Below are positions 41,643 through 50,389 of a DNA stretch of 64,000 nt, one piece after another (positions within the stretch are counted from its first letter, which is position 1; every line of letters starts with the position of its first letter). The stretch is taken from contig DASXFR010000072.1 in NCBI GenBank assembly GCA_036489495.1, positions 56,291-120,290 on the forward strand. The letters run 5' to 3'. Below the pieces are notes generated by a model that saw only the letters and a list, made by a program, of their open reading frames with translations, had not been told where the DNA came from and did not search any database. The position numbers were made by a program, and so were the translations under genes. The stretch comes from DASZIT01 sp036489495. GTDB lineage: Bacteria; Actinomycetota; Acidimicrobiia; Acidimicrobiales; RAAP-2.

Positions 41643-42527
41643 CTAGCAGATGTTGAGGAAGTGCTGGAGCGGAGTGCAGGCCTGCGTCGTGGTGGTGGTG
41701 GTCGGCGGCGGGCTCGTCGTGGTGGTAGTCGGCGGCGGGCTCGTCGTAGTGGTGGTGGTCGGGGGACGAGTGGTGGTGGTCGGGGGACGAGTGGTGGCAG
41801 TCGTCCCACCCGAGGTGGTGGTCTGTGTCGTGGTGGGCTTCGTCCCGCTCCCGGCGACGGTGCCGCCAGAGTTAGATGGGGATGAGGCTGGGCTCCCACC
41901 GCTCGATGCGGGTGCCGTGGTTGACGGGGATTGGGAATGGGACCCAGTGTTGCTGTTGCCATTCAACGGGCCGTTGGTGTTGGCGCCGGACAGCAGGTTG
42001 GGCGCTCCGCCGCCGACAACACTCCCCGCCGACGCCGGCGTGTTGGGAGCTTGGCTCTTTCCGGACGATGAGCCGGTAGTTCCCGACGGCAACGGGGAAT
42101 TCAACTCGCCCCAGTCCTTGGCGGTGGTGCCGTGGGTGGTGGTCTGGACGCCGGGTAGGGAGGCCGAGACCGAGTTGCCGGCTCCGCCCAGGACCACCCC
42201 GATCCCGAGGCTGATCACCGCCCCGGCAATGACCAACGCGGTACCCAGGCGGCGCCGGAGGAGATCTCCGACCCCGAGGGAGGTCACCGCCGCCACCCGG
42301 AAGGCGTAGACCAGGCGGGAAGTCAGGGGCTCCAACCAGTCGGCGATGGCCAGGGCCACCGGGGCGAGCAAAGCCACGATCTTGGAGTGGGGTCGCGATG
42401 ACGCCCGGAAGGGATTGATCTCCTCGCCGGCGGCGTCAAGCGCAGCCGGGATGTAGCCGCTCACGGAGTGGGCGCCCGGCGAGTGCCGCCCACGTGGCGA
42501 TCGCTGCACTTTCCCTCTCTCAGTCAT
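41643..42527 (-). CDS. Membrane protein with Thr/Pro-rich tail, in sortase operon
   Basis: A 294-residue protein. The N-terminal 90 residues are cytoplasmic by the positive-inside rule and contain an amphipathic or short hydrophobic helix (IVALLAPVALAIADWL). The main span is at about 95-117 after LLRRRLG. The tail is Ser/Gly/Pro/Asn-rich and then dominated by Thr (TTTTRPP and TSPPPTTTTT units), ending in TQACTPLQHFLNIC. The two end cysteines could form a disulfide. No sorting motif is visible. Its ATG lies eight bases inside the end of the sortase gene, so the two are coupled. The function is unknown; the layout copies the nearby sigma and GGDEF tails. Confidence 0.65.
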   Translation of the reverse strand: MTERGKVQRSPRGRHSPGAHSVSGYIPAALDAAGEEINPFRASSRPHSKIVALLAPVALAIADWLEPLTSRLVYAFRVAAVTSLGVGDLLRRRLGTALVIAGAVISLGIGVVLGGAGNSVSASLPGVQTTTHGTTAKDWGELNSPLPSGTTGSSSGKSQAPNTPASAGSVVGGGAPNLLSGANTNGPLNGNSNTGSHSQSPSTTAPASSGGSPASSPSNSGGTVAGSGTKPTTTQTTTSGGTTATTRPPTTTTRPPTTTTTTSPPPTTTTTSPPPTTTTTTQACTPLQHFLNIC

Positions 42528-43620
42528 GTGTCATACCCCATTGTCGAATCGTGACTACTGGGCCCGCCACTCCGAGGGTGACCGACTGGTCATATTTGCC
42601 CCCATCGTAGCCGCCGACCGTAATTGTACTCGTAAGGGTAACGGTGGAGACAGCGCCCCCTTGCGAATCAATGGCCACGTTGAGGGGCGAATCGTGCCCA
42701 GTGATGGTGGCCCCTTGCAGGGGTTTCGGCATCGTCACGCCTGGAGCGATGGCGGCCCACCAGTCGGAACGGTTCTGCTCGGCCGCATGGATGCCCCCGA
42801 AATAGGCCTGCAGTGAGGCGGCGGTGAGGCCCAGCGGATTCGGCGACTGCTGGAAGGCCTGGGAGGTATTGCCGGTCAGGGTCATCGTCCCCATCGGGGT
42901 GGAATTCTGGTCGAGGGTGAGGCCCTGGGCCACCAGGGCGGGCGGAGCCGGGGTGGTGTAGTTGATGGTGGCGGTCGCCGGAGCCTGGAACGGGGCGGTC
43001 GTGGTGGTCGTGCTCCCTTTCTTGGTCGACTTACTCGGCGGGGTCGGGGGATTGGCCACCAGGGCGGCGGAAACCAGGAGCCGTTGCGACGTGTAGAACA
43101 GCGCGTTGGTGGGCCAGCAGGTGTCGAGCACCAGGGTCGGGGTGGCCGAGTTCAAGATGTCATCGCCGGCGTTGACCACCTTGCTGCCGGTCACCTGAAA
43201 CGTCCACCGCTGGCACTGGTTGCGATAGGTGATCAGATCCCCGGCCTTCAGGTCTCCGAGATGCACGAAGTAACTGACGTCATGGGCCAGCATCACCGAG
43301 GTCCCGTTCTGACCGGGCCACACCGAAGCCGGTGCGTGTCCTGCCGCCACGTTCAACTCGGCATCGTCGGTACCCTGTTCCACCGGCGCCGTCAGTGAGA
43401 GGCTGGCGATGTCGATGACCCCGGCCAGCTGGCCTTGCTGGGGGGTCGTCTCGACACAGGGTGCGCCTGGTTGGGTAGGTGTGTGCACCTGCCCAACCAG
43501 GACCGCGTTTGCCCTGTGCTTATGGATCGTCCACCCGGTGGCATACCCCACAAAGGCCAGCGACGCCCAGATGAGCACCGCGCCCAGGGCCGTGGCCACG
43601 ATCCGCCTGGACCGCTTCAT
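42520..43620 (-). CDS. Sortase-family transpeptidase with C-terminal extension
   Basis: A 366-residue protein. An N-terminal membrane anchor spans about 6-27. The sortase core runs to about residue 190: MLAHDVSYFVHLGDLKAGD contains His113, VLDTCWP contains Cys168, and YTSQRLLV contains Arg180. The spacings of 55 and 12 residues fit class D/E/F-like sortases. The remaining 175 residues begin with a Lys/Ser/Thr-rich linker and form a domain I do not recognise (ITGHDSPLNVAIDSQGGAV), which sortases normally lack. It is between an exported IPT-domain protein and a Thr-rich membrane protein on the same strand, its probable substrate and partner. It would act on the outer face of the membrane. Confidence 0.75.
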   Translation of the reverse strand: MKRSRRIVATALGAVLIWASLAFVGYATGWTIHKHRANAVLVGQVHTPTQPGAPCVETTPQQGQLAGVIDIASLSLTAPVEQGTDDAELNVAAGHAPASVWPGQNGTSVMLAHDVSYFVHLGDLKAGDLITYRNQCQRWTFQVTGSKVVNAGDDILNSATPTLVLDTCWPTNALFYTSQRLLVSAALVANPPTPPSKSTKKGSTTTTTAPFQAPATATINYTTPAPPALVAQGLTLDQNSTPMGTMTLTGNTSQAFQQSPNPLGLTAASLQAYFGGIHAAEQNRSDWWAAIAPGVTMPKPLQGATITGHDSPLNVAIDSQGGAVSTVTLTSTITVGGYDGGKYDQSVTLGVAGPVVTIRQWGMTHD

Positions 43621-43736
43621 CCACGACCGGGCTCGGAGCCACTGGAGCCATGAGGTATGTCCGTCAGTCCATGGGCGCCGACGGAATCTGAGGCCCCTCC
43701 GCGCCCGTTCAGACAGACGGGAGGTTACGTCCGTCG

Positions 43737-44969
43737 TTACCGTTGGTCGTCACCTCGGCGAAGCGTCGCCATGGCATGGGTGGCCCGGCTCACAGCTGAG
43801 GTCAAGCCACGGCGCCAGAAGAGGGCACAGCCGAGGAAGAACACGACGATGGCCAGAGGAATGGATCCGGCCCACGGCTCACCGGTGTGCACGGCGGTGA
43901 CCCCGGAGATGGCTCCGGTTCCGCTGCCGTTACCGCCACCGTTGCCGCTGGGCCCGGTGGGAGTAATCGGCGTGACGCTGCCACCGGTGAAGGTGAACTG
44001 GTCAGCGGGAGTGGTCGGGCTGGTTCCGTTGCAGTTGGTGACGGTGACATCAACCGTGCCGGTCCCTGGCGGGGAGGTGGCGGTGATGGTGGTGGAGTTG
44101 ACCACGGTGAAGGTGGTGGCCGGCGTGTTGCCGAACTTGACTCCGGTCACGCAGGTGAACCCGGTCCCGGAAATGGTGACCGAGGTGCCACCCGTCGAGG
44201 GGCCGCTATTCGGGCTCACACCGGTGATGGTCGGCGGGGTGGACACGGCGTTGATGTCCGGTCCGGTGGCCCCACACTTCGACTCCGCCACGGTGACCTC
44301 GACGGCGGTGGCGAGCACGGTGATCTTCAAGGCGTCAACCGTGATGCTGGTTGATCCCGGTGAGTTCGCCACCGTTTGGCCGTTGATGGTGACGCTCAAC
44401 AGCGTGTTGAGCGGGGCAGGCAGAGAAACCGGGCCGCTGGTGGGGATCGGAATCGGGGTGCCGGCCGCGCTGATGCTGGCGACCGTGGTCCCACCGGTGG
44501 ATCCATGGGCATTCGAAGTACAGGTCGACTCGACCGCACCGACAGTGAGAAGGCTCAGCGCGGTGAGGTTGGCCAAACTCGCCGAACTCGTGATGGTCTC
44601 AGCGGCGGTCCCGAAGTTGGTTGACTTCGAGGAGGCAGAAGCCACGCCCGCGACCAGCACGCCCGGAAGGTTCACTGGCACCAACGTGTTCGACACTGCT
44701 GAACCGTCGGCGGGCAGAGCTACCGACGGCGTCGGCGGGATCAGGTTGGTACCGGCCAACACCGCCTGGAGACCGAAGGCGCTTCCCGTCCCGGAGTCGG
44801 TAGCCGCCGAAGCCGCTCCGCCGAGGAACGCGAACGAACCGAGTGCCGCACTCAGGGCGAGCAACAGAGCGCCCGCCAGGCGGAACACGCCCACCCGACG
44901 GATCAATCCGACGCGGCGGGAATGCACATGGCGCCCCGTGCGTCCTCGGGATGTGGGGGACTCATTCAT
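43737..44969 (-). CDS. Exported IPT/TIG-domain surface protein with sortase-signal-like C-terminus
   Basis: A 410-residue protein starting at the ATG at 44969. A signal peptide (RRVGVFRLAGALLLALSAAL, cut near GGAASAA) is followed by a Thr/Ala/Val-rich beta region of about 200 residues. An IPT/TIG domain follows: ITGVSPNSGPSTGGTSVTISG, then GFTCVTGVKFGNTPATTF. After a Gly/Pro/Asn linker comes VHTGEPWAG, a hydrophobic span (SIPLAIVVFFLGCALF) and WRRG with more basic residues. That order, a TG-containing motif, a span and a positive tail, is that of a sorting signal, with VHTGE in place of LPxTG. The basic tail is longer than usual. The sortase gene follows after 116 bases, so it is the likely substrate. 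Confidence 0.72.
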   Translation of the reverse strand: MNESPTSRGRTGRHVHSRRVGLIRRVGVFRLAGALLLALSAALGSFAFLGGAASAATDSGTGSAFGLQAVLAGTNLIPPTPSVALPADGSAVSNTLVPVNLPGVLVAGVASASSKSTNFGTAAETITSSASLANLTALSLLTVGAVESTCTSNAHGSTGGTTVASISAAGTPIPIPTSGPVSLPAPLNTLLSVTINGQTVANSPGSTSITVDALKITVLATAVEVTVAESKCGATGPDINAVSTPPTITGVSPNSGPSTGGTSVTISGTGFTCVTGVKFGNTPATTFTVVNSTTITATSPPGTGTVDVTVTNCNGTSPTTPADQFTFTGGSVTPITPTGPSGNGGGNGSGTGAISGVTAVHTGEPWAGSIPLAIVVFFLGCALFWRRGLTSAVSRATHAMATLRRGDDQR

Positions 44970-45695
44970 TGAATAACTCTGCTTTCCTCGAGGTTCCGCG
45001 GGACCCGTTTGCCCGCTGCGCGTCAACCTACCTCAATTTGTGGATTGTAAACAACGATGCTCGTCCATCCCCGGGGTGGGTGGGTGGAGAGGCGCTCGAG
45101 GCCCAGATTGGTGGGTCCCGCGGTGCGTGTGGAGGCCGGCGGGTCGGGATCGGTTCGTGCCTGGCGCATGGTCGGTTTCGCCCCGTACATATTGGGGTCG
45201 GCCACCCGATTCACCTGAATTGCCTGACCGGGTTGGGTCCGGAATCGGCGGCAGACGGGGCAAAACTGGGCCAGGCTCAAGGGTTGATCGTGCCTGGGAG
45301 GGCGTCAAAATCGTGCTTGAGAGGGCGCCGTTGAACTTTTTGTGTCCTGAGCGTGAATTGCGGATGTCATCGTGCGGCCCCCAGAGAGGTCGATGGGGAG
45401 GTCGTGGCTGGCAAATCGGACGATTCACGCCTGGAATTGGCACGGGTCATGCCTGAACCGGGATCAGATCGGACCGACGGCTGATCGTTCGGCTGGGGCC
45501 TGACTGGGGCCTGATCCGACCCCCATGGACGCCGGGGGTGAGAATGTCGATCTCGCGCTTCCCATTTGGTGGCAATTGGCCTAATCTGTGCCAAAGGCCC
45601 TGCTTCTGGGGGTCGAGGTGGAGCTGATTCCGCACGTCGGACGGGATGAGAAACCGACAAACGGGGTTTCGGGGATCAAGTGGGGAGACAGACGC
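44970..45695. other. Divergent intergenic region between surface-protein operon and second ECF sigma gene
   Basis: No gene is supported in these 726 bases. Several frames of 80-140 codons are open on both strands but lack ribosome-binding sites and family resemblance. Observed elements are a repeated TGGGGCCTGA around 45494-45514 and an inverted repeat TTGGC-N9-GCCAA at 45576-45594, about 100 bases upstream of the sigma start. The stretch just upstream of the surface-protein gene is AT-richer and probably contains its promoter. Confidence 0.45.
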
Positions 45696-47225
45696 ATGGC
45701 GCTTCGGCACGATGACGTTGAGCAGGTAGATCGACTTACTGAGGACCTCCTCCACCAGCATGCCCCCGCCGCGGCCGCGGCGCGGTCCCGCGACGGTTCT
45801 GTTGACGTTGCGCGTGACAGATTGCTGGTGGAGCGTTGCCAGGCGGGGGACCGAGCCGCGTTCGACGAGCTCTATCTCCGCTATCAACGCCGGCTGTACC
45901 GATTCTGCCTGCAGCGGATGGGCTCGGCCCACGATGCGGAAGATGTTGTCCAGGAATCGTTCGTGCGCGCTTGGCGCGCGCTCCCCCGCTTCGCCGGGGA
46001 GCGCCGCTTCTATCCGTGGCTGACCGTCATCGCCGCCAACCTCTGCGTCGACACCCTGCGGCGGCGGGCGCGGCTGACGCCGGTGGAGGAGTCGCGGATC
46101 ACCGCGGCCGACACCGGGTCCTATGACATCGAGGACGCCGTCCTCCACGAGGTCGACTCGAAGATGGTGGCCACCGCCTTCGGCCAGCTGTCGACCCGGC
46201 ATCAGCGGGTGCTGCAGATGCGGGAGGGATCCGAGTGGTCCTACCGGAAGATCGCCGAGCACGAGGGCGTCGGCGTGACCGCCGTCGAGACGCTGCTGTG
46301 GAGGGCTCGGCAGGCTCTCAAGCGCGAATTTCTCATTCTTGACGAGCAGAAGGGCAAGGTGGGGGCGCTCATCGGGTTCTTGGTGGTGTTCCCGGCCCGT
46401 GCGGTGGTGCGCCTGCCGAAGGCGATGAAACAGGGCGTTAGCCACGCGGTCGAAGGCACCCGGAACGCGGCCGCCTCCCTCGGGTCCGGGGCGTTCGGCG
46501 ACTTTGGATCCGGCGCCCTCGGAGTGTTCGGGCCGTCGCTGGCCGCCGCCACCGGTGCGGTGGCCATCACCGTCGGGACGGTGCTGATGCTGCCGGTCGC
46601 CGGGGGACCCCTGGCGGACAACGGATCCTCGAACCCGGCACCGATCGTCACCGCATTGCCGGCCCTGGCATCACCCATCGCCAACGCCAGCACTTCGCCG
46701 GTCAAGCCGGCGGCGACGGGTTCGGCTGCGACGGGCACGGCATCAACCAAGCCGACTTCGGGACCGGGTGGGTCAGGAGCGGGAACGGGTTCGTCGGTCG
46801 GATCGCTCGGCACACCCGGACCGTTCGGACTGGGCGAATTCGGCATCGGCAGCATCCTCCGGGGCGTCGCGGCGGCCGGCAAGGGGCCGGGCGCGATCAA
46901 CAATCTCGGCTCGGCCATCGGCGGCCCCGTCGGTGGGGCGATCACCGGAGTGGGGTCGGCGGCCAAAGCGTTGGCTGGGGAAATCAGCCCAGCCGTCGGG
47001 GCGATTACCGGCGGTGTCGAGAACACCGTCAATGGCACCCTCCCGGGTGTGGCGGTTCCGAGTACCGGCACTGCGGCTGGGACCGCCAATGCGGGCGCGG
47101 TGAGTACCACCACGACGAGCGCGCCGAGCACGGGAACCAGCACAAACGGTCCATTCACCTCGACCAACAATGTTGTCAACGGACTGACCAAGGCGCTGGG
47201 GATTCCACTCAATCTCGGCTCCTGA
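45696..47225 (+). CDS. ECF sigma factor with membrane segment and low-complexity C-terminal part
   Basis: A 509-residue protein; GGGGAG eight bases upstream supports the ATG at 45696. Sigma region 2 lies at about 42-122 (RCQAGDRAAFDELYLRYQRR, then HDAEDVVQESFVRAWRALP and RRFYPWLTVIAANLCVD). Region 4 lies at about 150-212 (QLSTRHQRVLQMREGSEWSY, then RKIAEHEGVGVTAVETLLWRAR). Basic and amphipathic helices lead to a span at about 281-303 (AATGAVAITVGTVLMLPVAG). The last 200 residues are Gly/Ala/Thr/Ser/Pro-rich, without charge or recognisable domain. The domain order matches the protein at 28347, but the tails differ. No anti-sigma gene lies beside it. The gene appears monocistronic. Confidence 0.82.
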   Translation: MALRHDDVEQVDRLTEDLLHQHAPAAAAARSRDGSVDVARDRLLVERCQAGDRAAFDELYLRYQRRLYRFCLQRMGSAHDAEDVVQESFVRAWRALPRFAGERRFYPWLTVIAANLCVDTLRRRARLTPVEESRITAADTGSYDIEDAVLHEVDSKMVATAFGQLSTRHQRVLQMREGSEWSYRKIAEHEGVGVTAVETLLWRARQALKREFLILDEQKGKVGALIGFLVVFPARAVVRLPKAMKQGVSHAVEGTRNAAASLGSGAFGDFGSGALGVFGPSLAAATGAVAITVGTVLMLPVAGGPLADNGSSNPAPIVTALPALASPIANASTSPVKPAATGSAATGTASTKPTSGPGGSGAGTGSSVGSLGTPGPFGLGEFGIGSILRGVAAAGKGPGAINNLGSAIGGPVGGAITGVGSAAKALAGEISPAVGAITGGVENTVNGTLPGVAVPSTGTAAGTANAGAVSTTTTSAPSTGTSTNGPFTSTNNVVNGLTKALGIPLNLGS

Positions 47226-47316
47226 GGTTGCCGGACGGCGGGTTGCCGGTCGGTGGGCCTCGCCCGTTAGCCATCGCCCGAGTATTGGTCTCCTAACCCT
47301 GCTCCGTCGGCGGCAC

Positions 47317-48171
47317 TCAGGCTGATTCAGCCGAATCAAACGGCGGGATCCCGGGGGTCCGGCCCAACGATCGGCTGGTGTGCCCGAGAATGGCGGTGGC
47401 GACCGCGTCGGGTGAGTCCCACATCGGGAGATGACCGAGCCCGTCCAAGCGGACCCAGTCGGCCTCCGGCAACATCGCCCGCATGCGGCTGAAATACTCC
47501 GGCCCGCGCAACAGCCGGTCCTTCGACCCGTAGAGGATCCGGACCGGACAATCGATTGGTCCCAGTTCACCGAAGGACTCGTCGGTTCCCACCAGTCCAA
47601 CCACCGCGTCGACGATCGCGCATCCCCGAGCTCCTTCGAACAGGGTCAGCGCACCAGCCGGCGGTACTTTGCGACCGTCAGCCACCAGATCGCGAAGTGC
47701 GATGCTCCGGAGGAGGGCGTGACTCGCCACGAAGGGGAGCAGCGGCCCGAAGTAGCGCAACATCAGATGGTTGCGCCGGAAGTACCGGGCCACCCGTCGC
47801 TCCTCCCGTCCACCGGGTGCCCAGCCTCCGGCCGGACAGACCCCGACGACCGACAACGCTCGGCCCCGAGCGGCGAGCTCGAGGGCCAACCAGCCTCCGA
47901 GTGAGTTGCCGACCAGATGGGCGCGGTCCAGCCCGATGGAGTCGAGTTGGCGCTCCACCGCGTCGGCGGCGGCGGAAACCGACACCGGAACCGACCAGTC
48001 CCACGGGTCGCCGCCAAGATGACCGGGCAGGCTCCAGGCGTACACCTCATGGCCAAGGCTCAGAGCCGGAAGCACCGGCGTCCAACCCTGCCAGGTGTCG
48101 GTGAAGCCATGCAGCAGCACCAAAGGCTCGCCGACGCCGGCGTGATAGGGAACAGGATTCAGCACGAACAT
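47317..48171 (-). CDS. Alpha/beta-fold hydrolase
   Basis: A 284-residue hydrolase. PLVLLHGFTDTWQGW carries the oxyanion HG motif, HLVGNSLGGWLALELA the nucleophile elbow with Ser90, ILYGSKDRLL the acid, and DGLGHLPMWD the catalytic histidine. The set is complete. A mobile cap (ARYFRRNHLMLRYFGPLLPFVASHALL) lies in the middle. It has no signal peptide, so it is cytoplasmic. The substrate may be an ester, epoxide, lactone or haloalkane; the sequence does not decide. It lies 58 bases after the patatin-like gene in the same direction, and lipid metabolism is a fair guess. Confidence 0.85.
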   Translation of the reverse strand: MFVLNPVPYHAGVGEPLVLLHGFTDTWQGWTPVLPALSLGHEVYAWSLPGHLGGDPWDWSVPVSVSAAADAVERQLDSIGLDRAHLVGNSLGGWLALELAARGRALSVVGVCPAGGWAPGGREERRVARYFRRNHLMLRYFGPLLPFVASHALLRSIALRDLVADGRKVPPAGALTLFEGARGCAIVDAVVGLVGTDESFGELGPIDCPVRILYGSKDRLLRGPEYFSRMRAMLPEADWVRLDGLGHLPMWDSPDAVATAILGHTSRSLGRTPGIPPFDSAESA

Positions 48172-48229
48172 GGAATGTAGCCCGCGCCAACCGGTGGGAA
48201 AGGGAAGGCACCGATTTGGGCCCCGAGAC

Positions 48230-49351
48230 TCAGTGGGTGGTCAGGTCCTCCGAAGTGCGCTCCGGTGGGATGGCCGGGGCCACCGGAGTTTCTGACGCGG
48301 GTGGCTCCGCTGCTGCCGGTTGGGCCCGGGGTTGCTGTACCGGATTGGTCAGCCCATGTCGCCGGAGGACTTCAGTCGCCTCGGTTCGGCCGGCTTCGAT
48401 GAGGGCCTCCGTCTCCGAGAAGTCGGTGTAGTCACGGGAGGAACTCCCGTCACCGGAGAACACGATGACCTCGACCCCGTCGGGCAGCCGGGCCAACTCC
48501 CGGCTGAAACGGGCGTGAACGGAGATGAACAGGGCGCTGAGCATCACTTCCACCGGGCGCTTTGACGGTGGGGGGATGAAGGTCAGCGGTCCACAGAGAA
48601 GGACGAAGATCCGGGTGGCACCGGCATCGATGGCCCGGCTGATCGGCACATTGTCGACCACCCCGCCGTCGACCAGGCGGTCGCCGTCGATCTCCACCGA
48701 GGGGAAGATCGCCGGGACGGCGGCCGAGGCCAGGATGGCTTCCACCGCCGGGCCGGACATCAGCCAGCGTTCCCGTCCGTCCGTGATCGAGGTGGCCACG
48801 ACTTCGAAGGGAATGGTGGCGTCCTCGATCCGGTCGAAGGTGATCCCGGCCTCGATGATCTTCCGGAGCCCGGTGTTGGGATGGATCGAATCGCGCTGCT
48901 GCAGGTACTGCCAGGGCCCATGGACGAACCGTGACGGGTAGATGTCGTCACCGGTGATCCCCCGCCAGATGTTGGCCATTCGCTCGACCCCGGCCACCGT
49001 CGGATCGCCGGCAAACGCCGCCCCGTTGACCGCTCCGACCGAGGCACCGTAGATGCGGTCGGGGACAAACCCGTTTTCCGCCAACACCTCGAGCATTCCT
49101 ACTTGTGCGGCTCCACGGGTGCCGCCCCCGGCCAGTACCAGCGCGGTGAGCTGCGGCGGCGGGTCTGCCCCTTCGTCGGGTTGGCCGTCACCGCCGCCCA
49201 GTTGACCTTCCTGCCGGGCGATCCACTCCTGCCGGGCGATCCGCCCACGTCTGAGGGTGAAACGGACGGCCAGCACGGTCACGATCAAAAACGCCACCAC
49301 GAACAGGGTGAATCCGACAGCAAACAGTGTGTTGGCAGCGGCCGGGACCAT
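48230..49351 (-). CDS. Patatin-like phospholipase, membrane-anchored
   Basis: A 373-residue protein. A membrane helix at about 8-33 is followed by a basic linker (RFTLRRGRIARQEW). The patatin core has the oxyanion motif LAGGGTRGAAQVG, the nucleophile GASVGAVNG with Ser104, and the catalytic DGG with Asp228 in LVDGGVVDNVP. The Ser-Asp dyad is complete. Patatin-like enzymes deacylate phospholipids or other lipids. The order basic linker, then catalytic domain, places the active site on the cytoplasmic side. A Pro/Ala/Thr-rich end of about 35 residues is unstructured. It is followed by the alpha/beta hydrolase gene. Confidence 0.87.
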   Translation of the reverse strand: MVPAAANTLFAVGFTLFVVAFLIVTVLAVRFTLRRGRIARQEWIARQEGQLGGGDGQPDEGADPPPQLTALVLAGGGTRGAAQVGMLEVLAENGFVPDRIYGASVGAVNGAAFAGDPTVAGVERMANIWRGITGDDIYPSRFVHGPWQYLQQRDSIHPNTGLRKIIEAGITFDRIEDATIPFEVVATSITDGRERWLMSGPAVEAILASAAVPAIFPSVEIDGDRLVDGGVVDNVPISRAIDAGATRIFVLLCGPLTFIPPPSKRPVEVMLSALFISVHARFSRELARLPDGVEVIVFSGDGSSSRDYTDFSETEALIEAGRTEATEVLRRHGLTNPVQQPRAQPAAAEPPASETPVAPAIPPERTSEDLTTH

Positions 49352-49426
49352 GGGAGAAGGCTATAGCGGACCTGCCACGCGGTCCGGCCATGGCTGACCG
49401 TCACAACCATTCGCGACACTGCTCCC

Positions 49427-50389
49427 ATGGTTGTGATCGACGTCGAGAGGGAGGACCTCAAGCTCAGAGCAGCAGACCGGGCGACCCCCCCGACGCCGAC
49501 CGTCGCCTCCGGCTGGACCCCCCTGGCCGGGGACGGCCTCCTCGACCGGCTCCGGATCACCGGACGGCCCCGTCCGACGGCCGACCCCGAGCGGGTGGCA
49601 CGACTTCGGGAGATCATCGAGCACGGGCTCGGTCACACATCGGTGGCGGCGGGGAAGACGGGGGCGAGGGGGAACGCAAACAGTGGCGGCGACCGAACCC
49701 CGGATCCAAGCCCAGCCAAGCCACTGGTCGTCACCAAAGACCGGTTGACCCGGGCACTTGACCGCGACGCTCCCCTCGGCATCCACCCCTCCGGGGTCCA
49801 GACCCCCTCGACGCCGATGGCGTGTGGTGTACTCGTCGATGCGCTGTTTCGGCAGCTGGTGACGACCGGGTCGATCGGCGACCCGATGAGAGACGCCACG
49901 GATGCCCTGTCGCTCGATGACCGCCAACTCGACCTGCTGACATGGATCGACAACCTGTCGGCGCCGGAACGAGGGGCGTTGGCGGCCGAGGTCGATCGTC
50001 AGTCCATCGATTTGGTCGATCGGTGGCCGAAGCTCGACCCGTCCTGGCTTCCCCGCACCCAGGTAACGATGCGGGTCGGACTGGCGGAAGGATCGATCGA
50101 ATTGTCCGGCCGGGTGGACCTGGCCATCGGGCGTCCGGAGTTGGCGGTTGCATCGGTCGCCATTCTCGAGGTCAAGTCGGGGGCACGACGACTCGAACAT
50201 CGAATGGACCTCCATTTCTACGCGCTGCTGGAGACCTTGCGGAGCCCGGCTCCCCCATTTGCGGTCGCCACCTACTACACCCGGACCGGCGAACTGGACG
50301 TCGATCCGGTGAGTGATGAGCTGCTGGCCTCCGCGGCTCGGCGGACCTTGGCCGGCATCGGGGCGCTTCGGGATGGTCGTGGGCAGTGA
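49427..50389 (+). CDS. PD-(D/E)XK (RecB-like) nuclease-family protein
   Basis: A 320-residue protein. The C-terminal third shows the RecB-type core: IELSGRVDLAIG with Asp231, then VAILEVKSG with Glu248 and Lys250, followed by HRMDLHFYALLET, where a helix with tyrosine is usual in this family. Asp-(Glu-x-Lys) is the metal and catalytic set. The N-terminal 120 residues are polar and low in structure. It overlaps the next gene as GTGA, and that gene codes for a related protein without the catalytic residues. No helicase, Cas or restriction gene is adjacent, so the pathway is unknown. DNA repair or processing is possible. Confidence 0.68.
   Translation: MVVIDVEREDLKLRAADRATPPTPTVASGWTPLAGDGLLDRLRITGRPRPTADPERVARLREIIEHGLGHTSVAAGKTGARGNANSGGDRTPDPSPAKPLVVTKDRLTRALDRDAPLGIHPSGVQTPSTPMACGVLVDALFRQLVTTGSIGDPMRDATDALSLDDRQLDLLTWIDNLSAPERGALAAEVDRQSIDLVDRWPKLDPSWLPRTQVTMRVGLAEGSIELSGRVDLAIGRPELAVASVAILEVKSGARRLEHRMDLHFYALLETLRSPAPPFAVATYYTRTGELDVDPVSDELLASAARRTLAGIGALRDGRGQ

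Noticed and set aside
45040..45456. Forward frame of 138 codons upstream of the second ECF sigma gene
   Set aside because: The translation is rich in Arg, Gly, Trp and Cys without domain pattern, and it has no ribosome-binding site; overlapping reverse frames are equally open.
28347..47225. Anti-sigma factor genes beside the two ECF sigma genes
   Set aside because: No neighbouring small membrane protein with a zinc-binding or anti-sigma motif was found on either side of either gene.
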